Assembly: GCF_001542815.1 (NCBI RefSeq)
Contig: NZ_CP006992.1
Coordinates: 1,431,501-1,495,500, forward strand
Length of the DNA: 64,000 nucleotides
Direction of reading: 5' to 3'
DNA from: Methylobacterium sp. AMS5
Lineage (GTDB): Bacteria; Pseudomonadota; Alphaproteobacteria; Rhizobiales; Beijerinckiaceae
Under the pieces are notes generated by a model that had not been told where the DNA came from, searched no databases, and was given only the letters and a program-made list of their open reading frames with translations. Positions 11,395 through 22,696 of the stretch are shown piece by piece. The position numbers were made by a program, and so were the translations under genes. Numbering within the stretch: the stretch's first letter is position 1; each line of letters begins with the position of its first letter.

Positions 11395-12897
11395 ATGCGC
11401 CCCACCCGCCGCGAGACCGTCGCCGGGCTCGGCGCCGGGCTTCTCGCAGCCGGCAGCGGTGCGGCGCTTGCCGGCACGCCGACCTTCACCCTGCTCCTCG
11501 TCAACGACATCTACGCGATGGACGCGGTGGAGGGGCGCGGCGGCTTTGCCCGGCTCAATGCGGTGGTGAAGGCCGAGCGCGCCCGCGGCGTGCCACTGCT
11601 CTACGCGCATGCCGGCGACAGCTTCTCGCCCTCGCTGATGTCGGGCTTCGACCGGGGCGCGCATATCGTCGAACTGCTGAATCTGGCGCCGCCGGACGTG
11701 TTCGTGCCGGGCAACCACGAGTTCGATTTTGGCCCCGAGGTGTTCGCCGAGCGACGGAACGAGGCCCGTTTCCCCTTCCTCGCCGCCAACCTGCGCGGGG
11801 CCGACGGCCAAACGCTGCCCGGCATCGAGGATTCGCGGCTGATCGAACTCGGCGGCATCCGCGTCGGCCTCGTCGGCATCGCCCTGCAGGCGACGCCGGA
11901 AAAATCGCAATCCGGCAACCTCAGCTTCGGCCCCGAGATCGAGACGCTGGCGCGCGAAGCGGACGCCCTGCGCAAGGCCGGCGCGCAGATGATCGTCGGC
12001 ATCGCCCACACCGCGCGGGTGACCGACGACGCGATCGTGCGGGCGCGCCTCGTCGATATCCTGCTCTCGGGCCACGATCACGACCTCGTCGTGCGCGACG
12101 ACGGGCAGACGGTGATGGTCGAATCGAGCCACGACGCCCACTTCGTCACCGCGGTCGACGTCTTCGTCACGGCCAAGGCCGACGGCTCGGTGCGCTGGCG
12201 CGCCGGCTTCCGCATCCACGACACCGCCGAGGTGACGCCCGATCCGGAAACGCTCGCCGTGGTGCGCCGGCTCGGGGGTGAACTGTCGCGGGAGCTCGAC
12301 GTCGTGATCGGCACGACGCAAGGCGCGCTCGACAGCCGGATCACCTCGGTGCGGGTGCGGGAAGCGAGCTTCGGCGATCTCGTCGCCGACGCGGTGCGGG
12401 TGGGGACCGAGGCCGAGATCGGCCTGATGAACGGCGGCGGCATCCGCGGCGACCGGCTCTACCCGGCGGGCACGGCGCTCACCCGGCGCGACATCCTCAG
12501 CGAATTGCCCTTCGGCAACACCACCGTGCTCGTGGCGATCGACGGGGCGACCCTGCGCGAGGCCCTGGAGAACGGATTTCGCGATCTCGGCCGCCCCTCG
12601 GGCCGGTTCCTGCAACTCTCCGGAATGGTGGTGACGCTCGACCCGAACGCGCCGCCCGGCCGGCGCGTCGTGTCCGCGACGATCGACGGCGCACCCCTGG
12701 ACGACGCCCGCATCTACCGCGTGGCCGCCAACGACTTCATGCTGCGCGGCGGCAACGATTACGGGATGCTGGCCCGGGGCCGCGTCCTGATCGGCGGCAC
12801 GGACGGGCGGCTGCTCGCCAACGAGGTGATGGCCTATATCCGGGCCCGCGCGCCGCTGCCGGCCGAGCCCGGAGGGCGGATTCGGGTGCGGCCGTGA
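11395..12897 (+). CDS. Exported bifunctional metallophosphatase / 5'-nucleotidase family protein
   Basis: 500 residues. The N-terminus PTRRETVAGLGAGLLAAGSGAALA is a probable twin-arginine signal peptide. The calcineurin-like domain has GDSFSPS, GNHEFDFG and GHDHDLV. The 5'-nucleotidase C-terminal domain has FGDLVADAVR..., GLMNGGGIRGD, and the substrate-stacking region NDFMLRGGNDYGML. The usual D-x-H metal motif near the N-terminus reads NDIYAMD, with Tyr in place of His; as far as I recall, a subset of the superfamily has NDVY/NDIY here. Likely periplasmic hydrolysis of nucleotides or other phosphate esters. Confidence 0.88.
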   Translation: MRPTRRETVAGLGAGLLAAGSGAALAGTPTFTLLLVNDIYAMDAVEGRGGFARLNAVVKAERARGVPLLYAHAGDSFSPSLMSGFDRGAHIVELLNLAPPDVFVPGNHEFDFGPEVFAERRNEARFPFLAANLRGADGQTLPGIEDSRLIELGGIRVGLVGIALQATPEKSQSGNLSFGPEIETLAREADALRKAGAQMIVGIAHTARVTDDAIVRARLVDILLSGHDHDLVVRDDGQTVMVESSHDAHFVTAVDVFVTAKADGSVRWRAGFRIHDTAEVTPDPETLAVVRRLGGELSRELDVVIGTTQGALDSRITSVRVREASFGDLVADAVRVGTEAEIGLMNGGGIRGDRLYPAGTALTRRDILSELPFGNTTVLVAIDGATLREALENGFRDLGRPSGRFLQLSGMVVTLDPNAPPGRRVVSATIDGAPLDDARIYRVAANDFMLRGGNDYGMLARGRVLIGGTDGRLLANEVMAYIRARAPLPAEPGGRIRVRP

Positions 12898-12922
12898 AAA
12901 GCGGCATGAGAGGGGACTTCAC

Positions 12923-13627
12923 GTGACCGGACCCGTCGAGGCCGCACTCGCCGCGTTTCGCGCCAGCGGCTCCCCCTGGCTCGACCTGCCCTTCTTCCGG
13001 GAGGGCGCGGCGGATCGGGTCGCGAAAAAGGTCGAGGCGCGCGTCGCGTCCGGGGCGACAGTGCTACCGGAGCCCGCCGCGATCTTCCGTGCGCTGACGC
13101 TGACGCCCCTGCCCGCGGTGAAGGCGGTGATCCTCGGCCAGGACCCCTACCCCACGCCGGGCGACGCCAACGGGCTCGCCTTCTCCTATGTCGGCCCGCG
13201 CCGCCTGCCGGCCTCGCTCAAGGTGATCCTGGCCGAACTCGCGCCCGAGGGGGAGACGCCCGACCTCTCGACCGGCGACCTCACGCCCTGGGCGGAGCGC
13301 GGCGTCCTGCTTCTGAACGCGGCGCTCACGACGGAGGCCGGCAAATCCGGCGCGCATCTGCGGTTCGGCTGGTCGCAGCTCACCGACGAGGCGGTGGCCG
13401 CCGTCTCCGCTCGCGACGAGCCGGCGGTGTTCCTGCTCTGGGGCGCCCAGGCCCGCGCCCGCGAGGCGCTGATCGACACGGGCCGCCACGGCGTCATCGC
13501 CTCGGGCCACCCCTCCCCGCTCAACCGCGCCCGCGACTTTCCGGGCTCGCACCCGTTCGACCGGGCGAATGCGTGGCTCGAGGCGCAGGGACGCGCGCCG
13601 ATCGACTGGCGGCTGGATGGGAATTGA
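12923..13627 (+). CDS. ung: Uracil-DNA glycosylase, family 1
   Basis: 234 residues from a GTG start at 12923 (no ATG nearby in frame). Motif A reads VILGQDPYP, followed by GLAFSY, LLLNAALTTEAG and the C-terminal HPSPLN loop with its DNA-inserting residue. These are the standard Ung elements for uracil recognition and base flipping. The family consensus at motif A is GQDPYH; the terminal Pro here is a deviation in a residue next to the catalytic Asp. It excises uracil from DNA in base excision repair. It lies 25 bp downstream of the phosphatase gene. Confidence 0.92.
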   Translation: MTGPVEAALAAFRASGSPWLDLPFFREGAADRVAKKVEARVASGATVLPEPAAIFRALTLTPLPAVKAVILGQDPYPTPGDANGLAFSYVGPRRLPASLKVILAELAPEGETPDLSTGDLTPWAERGVLLLNAALTTEAGKSGAHLRFGWSQLTDEAVAAVSARDEPAVFLLWGAQARAREALIDTGRHGVIASGHPSPLNRARDFPGSHPFDRANAWLEAQGRAPIDWRLDGN

Positions 13628-13686
13628 CATCGCGCCAGTTTGACGCGGCGAGGAGCTGCTTTCGATCCGGCCCGGCGTGAACGCCT

Positions 13687-13826
13687 GATACGGTTTCCGC
13701 TCGATCCAAGCGGGGACCGTATCGCTCAACCCGCGCGGCGCCTGAGGAGGGTACCCCATCGCGCCAGCGCGATGGGATCCCGCCGAAGCCCAAATCCGCC
13801 ATCCCGAAGGGATCAAACGGATTTGG
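13687..13826. repeat. Cluster of nested palindromes between convergent genes
   Basis: Four inverted repeats are packed in 140 bp. gatacggt/accgtatc lies at 13687-13694 and 13726-13733. cccatcgcgc/gcgcgatggg lies at 13755-13764 and 13767-13776, with a 2-nt loop. ccaaatccg/cggatttgg (13790-13798 and 13818-13826) encloses atccc/gggat (from 13801). The second would be a stable hairpin, possibly a bidirectional terminator for ung and the TAXI gene, but no T run follows. Confidence 0.75.
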
Positions 13827-13849
13827 TATGACTGCGGTCCCCGGCCCCG

Positions 13850-15304
13850 TCAGGCGTCCGGTCCATGCCTGCGAACCGGTCTGAGGATCCGAGGGGAAGC
13901 CTGATCTTCGGCAGGGGCCGCGAGGTTCCGGCAGTCGGCGATCGTCGCCTTCGCTGTGTCGATGGCGATCGAGACCGCGGCCATCGTCCGGTCGTTCGGC
14001 TCCCGTTCCCGAGCATAGCGCACCGCCTCCGTGGCGAGCCGGTCGACCTCGACGTTGAGCGCCTCGATGGCGGCCGGATCGGTCAGCGCGCGTGCCTGCT
14101 CGGTCACCTCCAGCAATCGGTCGATGATCTCGTCGATCCGCTCGCGGCGCAGGCTGGACAGGCGCTGGCGCAGCCAGGCCAGCGCCGAGAACAGGCCGCC
14201 GGCCAGGGCGCCCAGCAGATAGAGCGTGTCGCCGTAGCGATCGACGAAGCCGTGCTGCTCGCGCTCGTAGTAGTCGATCGCGCCGGGATGGATCGGAATG
14301 CGTGCGCTCGTCGCTGCCGCCGTCGTGTCGTAGGCCGGTGCCTGCACGTACTCTGCGGCATCCGTCTTCACGGCTGCGGCGGTGCGCTTCTCGAACAGCT
14401 GCTGTGTGACATCGGCCGCGATGACACGACCGAGGGAAGCGCGCGCCATCAGCCGGTACGAGGCCCCCACGGTCTTCACGTCATCGGACGGCAGCTTCGG
14501 GTCGCCCGCGAACAGGCCGCCGGGGATCGTCACCGCCTGGAGCCGCGGGAAGCGCTCGAGGATCGCCCCGTCATCCTCGACCGCCACGAACTCGACCTTG
14601 CCGTTGCGGGCGACCGAGCGCACGGCGCCGACCAGGGCCAGCGCCTTCGGGGCCGAAGACGCGATGATGCTGACGAAGGCGTCGATGCGCTTGTCCCTGA
14701 AGGCAGCAGCGACGGCGTCTTGGTCGATCCGGACGAGATGGACCGTGCCCTCGCGCACCGGCCCGCCGGCTGGCTGCGTGTCGAGGGCAAGGCCGTGATA
14801 GCCGAGGATGTTGTTCAGGAGGGAGAAGTCGGCATCGCGGTGTGCGGCGATACCGAGCCGCTTTCCGGCGAGCTTCGGGAAGCTCTTGATACCGGATTGG
14901 GAGGGCGAGGCGATGATCATCGCCTGGTCCCGCAGGATGGCGAGGGTCAACCCGTTGGTCGGCAAGAGCACGTCGGGCCGGACCACCGCGAGATCGGCTC
15001 GCCCGTCCTGCAAGGCGGCGGCGCTCTCGCGCACATCATCGAACGAAACGATCTTCAGGCGGATATTCTCGTGGCCCGTATCGAGGGCATCGGCGTAGGC
15101 CTTGATGAGTTCCGGCTCGGTGCCGTCACGGGGCGCGACCGCGATCGTGAGCACCGTCGCTTGCAGCAGATACCAAGCGATGCCGAGGCTGGCCCCGATC
15201 GCCAGGGTCGCCGCCAGAAGCAGCGTCTCACGACGCATCAGCCAAGCTGGAACGGCAGGCATGGGCGTCGCGCCTTGCGGAGGAGACGAAAGCTGCGCCG
15301 TCAA
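13850..15304 (-). CDS. Membrane-anchored TAXI family TRAP-type solute receptor
   Basis: 484 residues. An N-terminal hydrophobic helix (about 29-50, LLLAATLAIGASLGIAWYLL) leads into a TAXI-type binding fold: VLTIAVAPRDGTEPELIKAYADAL, DGRADLAVVRPD, and KLAGKRLGIAAH. A second helix follows at about 345-365 (YLLGALAGGLFSALAWL), and then a roughly 110-residue charged cytoplasmic tail. Ordinary TAXI proteins are free periplasmic receptors that deliver solutes to a TRAP permease; here no DctQ/DctM-like gene is adjacent and the receptor is tethered at both ends. Sensing or signalling instead of transport is possible. Confidence 0.8.
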   Translation of the reverse strand: MTAQLSSPPQGATPMPAVPAWLMRRETLLLAATLAIGASLGIAWYLLQATVLTIAVAPRDGTEPELIKAYADALDTGHENIRLKIVSFDDVRESAAALQDGRADLAVVRPDVLLPTNGLTLAILRDQAMIIASPSQSGIKSFPKLAGKRLGIAAHRDADFSLLNNILGYHGLALDTQPAGGPVREGTVHLVRIDQDAVAAAFRDKRIDAFVSIIASSAPKALALVGAVRSVARNGKVEFVAVEDDGAILERFPRLQAVTIPGGLFAGDPKLPSDDVKTVGASYRLMARASLGRVIAADVTQQLFEKRTAAAVKTDAAEYVQAPAYDTTAAATSARIPIHPGAIDYYEREQHGFVDRYGDTLYLLGALAGGLFSALAWLRQRLSSLRRERIDEIIDRLLEVTEQARALTDPAAIEALNVEVDRLATEAVRYAREREPNDRTMAAVSIAIDTAKATIADCRNLAAPAEDQASPRILRPVRRHGPDA

Positions 15305-15485
15305 TTCCCAAGACCGCGAGAAGTGCCACTACGGCGCACCCCAAAGGCAAAAGTCTAAAAGACCGGACGTCCGATCCGCATGCCGGTCGCTCGAAGCCTG
15401 ACGTGGCGAGAGAAGATGCGATCACGCGCCCCCTCGGGCGAGCCGGCACTACGATCGATCGAGGGAGGCAGATCGCCCAAAAAGA

Positions 15486-15518
15486 AACCGCCCCCGGCCG
15501 GGCGGCGCGGGGGCGGTT
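15486..15518 (-). terminator. Rho-independent terminator
   Basis: A 10-bp stem (aaccgccccc at 15486-15495, gggggcggtt at 15509-15518). On the minus strand it runs into a T-rich stretch (TTTCTTTTTGGG). It terminates the small membrane-protein gene ending at 15544. Confidence 0.85.
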
Positions 15519-15543
15519 CTGATCGTCCGGAGTGGAAGCGCTG

Positions 15544-15747
15544 TCAGGCGGCGATCTTGGTCGCGGTGACGGCGATGTTCTCGTTGGCCAGCCTGACGGC
15601 GGCAGCCGGAGCGCGGCCGGGGGCCCGGAGGCTGGTCAACTCGCCGGCGGAGGCATGCGCGCCGTCCTCGGAGCCGAAACGCTCGGCCAGCATCACGACG
15701 AAGATCACGTTGGCGATGGCGGCGGCGAGAACGACGAGGGCGATCAT
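15544..15747 (-). CDS. Small single-pass membrane protein, unknown family
   Basis: 67 residues from the ATG at 15745-15747. An N-terminal helix MIALVVLAAAIANVIFVVML is followed by a 45-residue soluble part rich in Ala, Arg and Glu that ends NENIAVTATKIAA. The frame continues upstream of the ATG, but that part would cover a 30-nt palindrome and has no protein-like character, so the ATG is preferred. It has its own strong terminator and an operator-like palindrome 50 bp upstream, which argues that it is a real, separately regulated gene. The function is unknown. Confidence 0.6.
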   Translation of the reverse strand: MIALVVLAAAIANVIFVVMLAERFGSEDGAHASAGELTSLRAPGRAPAAAVRLANENIAVTATKIAA

Positions 15748-15796
15748 GGCGGGCAGGTCCGTTGCTGCGTTGCGATGAATTCTATATCGCACTGCA

Positions 15797-15826
15797 CTTC
15801 GGTATCTGGTATACCAGATACCGAAG
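15797..15826. promoter_or_regulatory. Perfect 30-nt palindrome, operator-like (tggtatacca core)
   Basis: cttcggtatctggta and taccagataccgaag are exact reverse complements with no spacer. The core tggtatacca resembles the T-N-G-T-A-T-A-C-N-A operators bound by GntR/FadR-type dimers. It lies 50-79 nt upstream of the ATG of the small membrane-protein gene and just beyond the 3' end of the parvulin gene (stop at 15881). No regulator gene adjoins it, so the binding protein would act in trans. Confidence 0.7.
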
Positions 15827-15880
15827 CTCGGACATGCATCTGACGCATGGCGATGCGCCAGCCGGCCTCTGCTCATTCTC

Positions 15881-16783
15881 TCAGGGCTTCTTAGTCTCGC
15901 CCCCCGCAGGCGCAGAGCCGCTGCCGGCGCGCTCGACCTTGGCCGCCTCGCGCAGCTTCACGATCGTGTCCTGCTGCGCCTTGCGGGTGAGGTACTGGTC
16001 GATCTGCTCCTTCATCTCGTCGAAGGTCGGCACGGGCTTCGTCCGCTTCTCCTCCACGCGCAGCACGTGCCAGCCGAACTGGGTCTTCACCGGATCGGAG
16101 ACCTGCCCCGGCGTCATCTTGAAGGCGGCGTCGGCGAAGGGCTTCACCATCCGCTCCTGGCTGAACCAGCCGAGATCGCCGCCCTCGGTCTTGGAGCCGG
16201 GGTCCTTCGAGACCTCGCCCGCGATCTTGGCGAAATCCTCGCCGCCCTTGACGCGTGCGGCGATCTTCTTGGCCTCGTCCTCGCTCTCGACGAGGATGTG
16301 ACGGGCCCGCACCTCCTCCTCGGGCTTCATCGATTTCACGGTCTGTTCGTAGAGCGCCTTGGCGGCCTCGGGCGTCACGGCCTTCTTGGCCTCGCGCTCG
16401 AGGTAGTCGTCGAGCAGGAGCTTATCGCGGAAATAGGCGAGCTTACGCTTGAACTCGGGCGCGTCGCCGACCTTGGCAGCTTCGGCGGCCTGCGCGCCGA
16501 CCTTGAGATCGACCATGTAATCGACGAGCAGGTTCTGCTTGGCCCCCTCGTCGACGCCCGGCAGCGACAGTGCCGGATCCTCGGCGGCGATCGCGAGGTC
16601 CGCGGCGGTGATCGCCTGACCGTTGACCCGCGCCACCACCGTCTCCGGCGGAACCGCCGCCGAGACGGGAGCGGGCGCGCTGGGCGTCTTCTGGCCCGCA
16701 GGCGCCTGAGCAAGGGCGGCGCCCGGCAGGGTGAGCATCAGCGCGAGGGCGCTCGCGCGCCGGAGGGAGAACGAAATCGGCAT
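15881..16783 (-). CDS. Exported parvulin-type peptidyl-prolyl isomerase
   Basis: 300 residues from the ATG at 16781-16783. A signal peptide (MPISFSLRRASALALMLTLPGAALA) is followed by a Pro/Ala-rich linker. A SurA/PpiC-like N-terminal helical region has VARVNGQAITAADLAIA. The parvulin domain has EVRARHILVESEDEAKKIAA, DPGSKTEGGDLGWFSQERMVKPFADAAF and FGWHVLRVEEKR. It ends in a Gly/Pro tail. Such proteins act in the periplasm on folding of exported or outer-membrane proteins. It is divergent from secA across a 477-bp gap, fitting a secretion-related neighbourhood. Confidence 0.9.
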   Translation of the reverse strand: MPISFSLRRASALALMLTLPGAALAQAPAGQKTPSAPAPVSAAVPPETVVARVNGQAITAADLAIAAEDPALSLPGVDEGAKQNLLVDYMVDLKVGAQAAEAAKVGDAPEFKRKLAYFRDKLLLDDYLEREAKKAVTPEAAKALYEQTVKSMKPEEEVRARHILVESEDEAKKIAARVKGGEDFAKIAGEVSKDPGSKTEGGDLGWFSQERMVKPFADAAFKMTPGQVSDPVKTQFGWHVLRVEEKRTKPVPTFDEMKEQIDQYLTRKAQQDTIVKLREAAKVERAGSGSAPAGGETKKP

Positions 16784-17260
16784 CGGAAGCGTCGTTCCTT
16801 GGTCGTCATCCCCGCCGGGCCGGTCTTTACGCCGTCCGGCTTCGTCCCGCGGGGCTCGTCGGGAATGCGGCAGGCGCCGCGAAGCGCGACACAGGTGGAA
16901 CCTCTTCCGGCCAAAGGCAAGCGTGGCCTTGATGGCCGCGCGGTCTCGTGACCGCGGGTCGATGAGGCCGTCGCGCGAAGAGCGATGGCAGCGCCTGTCG
17001 GGCGCGAAGAGCGCCGCGCGGAGCGGGCTTTTCAGGGACTTCGGGTGCTGAAACGCGTCGAGCGGAGCGAAAGTTTGAGCCCGCGGAGGCGGGCGCCGGC
17101 GACGGAGGCCGGCCAAAAGACAGAGCCGGGCGACCTCCCGGTTGTCCGGTCCGGCACTACCGGATGCGCCTGCGGATATTTACCTCTATAAGCCCGCCCA
17201 ACACAGGCCGGCGGCGCCCGAAAATGCCGCCCGCGACGACCTCACGACCGCAGGTTCACG
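16784..17260. other. Intergenic region between divergent parvulin gene and secA
   Basis: 477 bp without a convincing gene. It should hold the promoters of both flanking genes. Close to secA there are two short tandem hairpins: ccggg/cccgg at 17126-17130 and 17137-17141, and ccggt/accgg at 17146-17150 and 17159-17163. The AT-richer stretch gatatttacctctataa (from 17174) is the likeliest place for the secA -10 region or leader start. No SecM-like leader peptide was identified. Confidence 0.5.
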
Positions 17261-20173
<2,913 letters not shown>

Positions 20174-20180
20174 GCCTGCG

Positions 20181-20591
20181 GTGAGCGGCGCCCTCGTCTA
20201 CGGGCTCGAGCCGGATCTCGACGCGGCGACCTTCGAAGAGGTTCTCGTCGAATCCGGCCTCGATCCCCGACGGCCCGCGGCAGACCGGGAACGGCTCGAT
20301 CGGATCCTGCGCGGCTCCGACCTGATCGCCACCGCCCGGCGCGACGGGCGCCTCGTCGGCGTCGCGCGCACGCTCACCGACTTCGCCTCCTGCGCCTATC
20401 TCGCCACCCTCGCGGTCGCCCGCGACAGCCAGGGCCTCGGCATCGGCCGCCGGCTGATCGACGAGACCCGGGCGGCGGTGGGCCCCGAGGCCTCGTTGCT
20501 ACTCACCGCCGCGCCCGGCATCGAGGGCTATTACGAGGCCATCGGCATGCCGCGGGTGCCGCACGCCTTCCGCTACGACCGGGAGCGGTGA
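20181..20591 (+). CDS. GNAT family N-acetyltransferase
   Basis: 136 residues from a GTG at 20181, 7 bp after the secA stop, so it is probably co-transcribed. The acetyl-CoA binding core is visible as LATLAVARDSQGLGIGRRLIDETR (Q-x-x-G-x-G/A type loop), followed by a LLTAAPGIEGYYEAIGM segment typical of small GNAT proteins. The substrate is unknown. An alternative earlier start would overlap secA and add non-conserved sequence. Confidence 0.8.
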   Translation: MSGALVYGLEPDLDAATFEEVLVESGLDPRRPAADRERLDRILRGSDLIATARRDGRLVGVARTLTDFASCAYLATLAVARDSQGLGIGRRLIDETRAAVGPEASLLLTAAPGIEGYYEAIGMPRVPHAFRYDRER

Positions 20592-20595
20592 CGGG

Positions 20596-21759
20596 TCAGG
20601 GCTCCTCGGCCGCCAACGCCTCCAGCACCGCGTGCGCCGCCGCGATGCGCGCTCGGATCGGAAACGCGCGGTTGGCCAGCATGACGAGGCCGATGCGTTT
20701 GGCCGGCACGAAGGCGACATAGGCGCCGAAGCCGTTGGTGGAGCCGGTCTTGTCGAACAGCGTGACCTCCGTCGGCGTCTGCGGCGGGTCGAGCCGCGCG
20801 GCGGGTTGCGCCTCGAACCGCATCGGCTCGGCATTGCCGGCCTGAAGGCGCTCCAGCGAGATCGGATAGGGCAACTGCTCCCAGCCGAGCCCCTGCACCA
20901 TCCCGCCGACCCTGACATACCCGATCTGCGTGCCTTGAACCGCCTGCCGCATCGGCGGGTCGAGGCGGGTGGGGTCAAGATTGACCTCGACGAAGCGGAT
21001 CATGTCGGCAGCACTGGATTTGACGCCGTAGGCCTCTCCGTCGAGGACGCCCGGATCGACCCGGATCGGCGTGCCGTCCTTGCCGTAGCCCCAGGCGTAG
21101 CGCTCGCTCTCCGATGCAGGCACGCGGATGAAGCTGCGCTGCATGCCGAGCCCCGGAAACAGCCGGGTTTCCATCAGGTCGGCGAAGTCGCCGCCCATGG
21201 CCGCGGCGGCGGCGGCTCCGAACAGGCCGAGGCTGGGATTGGAATAGAGCCGCTGCGTCCCGGGCGGCGCGGCGGGTTGCCAGCGGCGAAAGTAGGCGAT
21301 CATCGCCGCCTCGTCGGCCACCGCATCGGGAAATTGCAGCGGCAGGCCGCCCGCGCTGTAGGTGCCGAAATCGAGCAGGCTGACGCGATCGAGCGCGCTG
21401 CCCCGCAGCTCCGGCAGAAACCGGCTCGGCGCATCGGCGAGCGAGAGCCGGCCAAGCCCCTCCGCATAGGAGACGAGCGTCGCCGTGAAGGTCTTGCTGA
21501 CCGAGCCGATCTCGAACAGCGTGTCGCGCGTCACCGGCCGCTGCCGCTCCCGGTCGGCGAGCCCGAAGGTGAAGACCGTGGAATGCCCCTCGCGGATGAC
21601 GGCGACGGCGATGCCGGGCACGTCGTAAGCCTTCAGGAGCGGGCGATAGGCTTGCTCGACCGCGGCGGCGACCCGCGTGGAAGGCTCGGCGGCCAGAGCG
21701 GGCGTCGGGACCAGCGGCAAGCCGCTCAGGACGAGGGCGGCCAGCACGCGCTTTCGCAT
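20596..21759 (-). CDS. Class C (AmpC-type) beta-lactamase / serine hydrolase
   Basis: 387 residues from the ATG at 21757-21759, with a signal peptide (MRKRVLAALVLSGLPLVPTPALAA). FEIGSVSK is the class C active-site signature containing the nucleophile Ser and the Lys. The second motif is YSN (LYSNPSLGLFG) and the third is KTG (DKTGSTNGFGAYVAF). All three catalytic motifs are intact, so a periplasmic cephalosporinase or DD-peptidase-like esterase activity is expected. No AmpR-like regulator is adjacent; the divergent neighbour is a phosphopantetheinyl transferase. Confidence 0.88.
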   Translation of the reverse strand: MRKRVLAALVLSGLPLVPTPALAAEPSTRVAAAVEQAYRPLLKAYDVPGIAVAVIREGHSTVFTFGLADRERQRPVTRDTLFEIGSVSKTFTATLVSYAEGLGRLSLADAPSRFLPELRGSALDRVSLLDFGTYSAGGLPLQFPDAVADEAAMIAYFRRWQPAAPPGTQRLYSNPSLGLFGAAAAAAMGGDFADLMETRLFPGLGMQRSFIRVPASESERYAWGYGKDGTPIRVDPGVLDGEAYGVKSSAADMIRFVEVNLDPTRLDPPMRQAVQGTQIGYVRVGGMVQGLGWEQLPYPISLERLQAGNAEPMRFEAQPAARLDPPQTPTEVTLFDKTGSTNGFGAYVAFVPAKRIGLVMLANRAFPIRARIAAAHAVLEALAAEEP

Positions 21760-21814
21760 TGCGGAGATGGCGCATTTCCTTCTTGGCTGAGGCAAGAGAG
21801 GCGGACGGGCGGCC

Positions 21815-22696
21815 ATGACGGGTGAGGAAAGCGCCGAAAGCGCGGCAGGTGCGGAGGCCGCCGTCCCGCTGGTGCGGAGCCTGCGTCTCATGCTCGAGGC
21901 ACCCCGGACCGGCCCGATGCAGGCCGTTCTGGCGCTCGCGAGCGCATCGCTCGATTGGCTCGACGCCCATCGCGGCGGCTTTCTTCACGCGGACGAGGAG
22001 GCGCTGCTCACCGACCGGCTCCATGCCCGCCGCCGCCACGGCCTGTTGATCGGGCGCTACGCGGCGAAATGCGCGCTCGCCGCATTTCGGCCCGACCTCG
22101 ACCCGCGGGATCTGGCGATCCGGCCGGGTGTGCTGGAGCAGCCGGTTCTCTCCGGCACCGGTGTCGAAAACCTCGGCATCAGCCTGTCCCATGCCGGCCC
22201 GGTCGCCGTGGCTGTGACCTTTCCCGAGGCCTGCCCGATGGGGATCGATCTGGAGCGGATTCAGCCGGCCAACGTCGCGCTGCTGACGCGCCAGACCCTT
22301 GCCGCCGAGCGCCGGCACATCGCCGCCCGGCTCGACGCGCCGGAGGCCGAGCGGCTGACGCGGCTTTGGTGCCTGAAGGAGGCGCTGTCCAAGACCCTGC
22401 GCTGCGGCCTCACCGTGCCGCTCGAACATCTCGCCGTCGGCAGCGTCGTGGCGGAGCCGCCGGGGCTCGACGTCACCTTCGCGAATTTCGCGCAATACCG
22501 GGGCCTGAGCCTCGCCGCGGGCGATCTCGCCGCCGCGCTCGTTCTGCCGCGCCCTCCGGCGGCGGCGCTTGCGGTCGAGGCGGCGGCCTGGGAAGAGTTG
22601 CGATCGGGCTTGGCCGAAGCCGCGATGCGGTGGCAGGCCGAAGACGCCGCACCGCCCCCTCGCGACGGCGATCGCGAAGAGACCGGACACCGATGA
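21815..22696 (+). CDS. 4'-phosphopantetheinyl transferase superfamily protein (Sfp/EntD type)
   Basis: 293 residues. It has the two family motifs: MGIDLERI (magnesium-binding Asp/Glu) at about residues 149-156 and WCLKEALSK at about 189-197. The N-terminal half has RRRHGLLIGRYAAKCALAAF and SLSHAGPVAVAV, as in Sfp-like enzymes. The enzyme transfers phosphopantetheine from CoA to carrier proteins of polyketide, peptide or fatty-acid synthases. Its TGA overlaps the ATG of the Nudix gene. No carrier-protein gene is in the window, so the target is unknown. Confidence 0.85.
   Translation: MTGEESAESAAGAEAAVPLVRSLRLMLEAPRTGPMQAVLALASASLDWLDAHRGGFLHADEEALLTDRLHARRRHGLLIGRYAAKCALAAFRPDLDPRDLAIRPGVLEQPVLSGTGVENLGISLSHAGPVAVAVTFPEACPMGIDLERIQPANVALLTRQTLAAERRHIAARLDAPEAERLTRLWCLKEALSKTLRCGLTVPLEHLAVGSVVAEPPGLDVTFANFAQYRGLSLAAGDLAAALVLPRPPAAALAVEAAAWEELRSGLAEAAMRWQAEDAAPPPRDGDREETGHR

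Noticed and set aside
15544..15876. Longer version of the small membrane protein starting near 15876
   Set aside because: The extra 43 residues are encoded by the 30-nt palindrome and its flanks; the ATG at 15747 directly precedes the hydrophobic helix.
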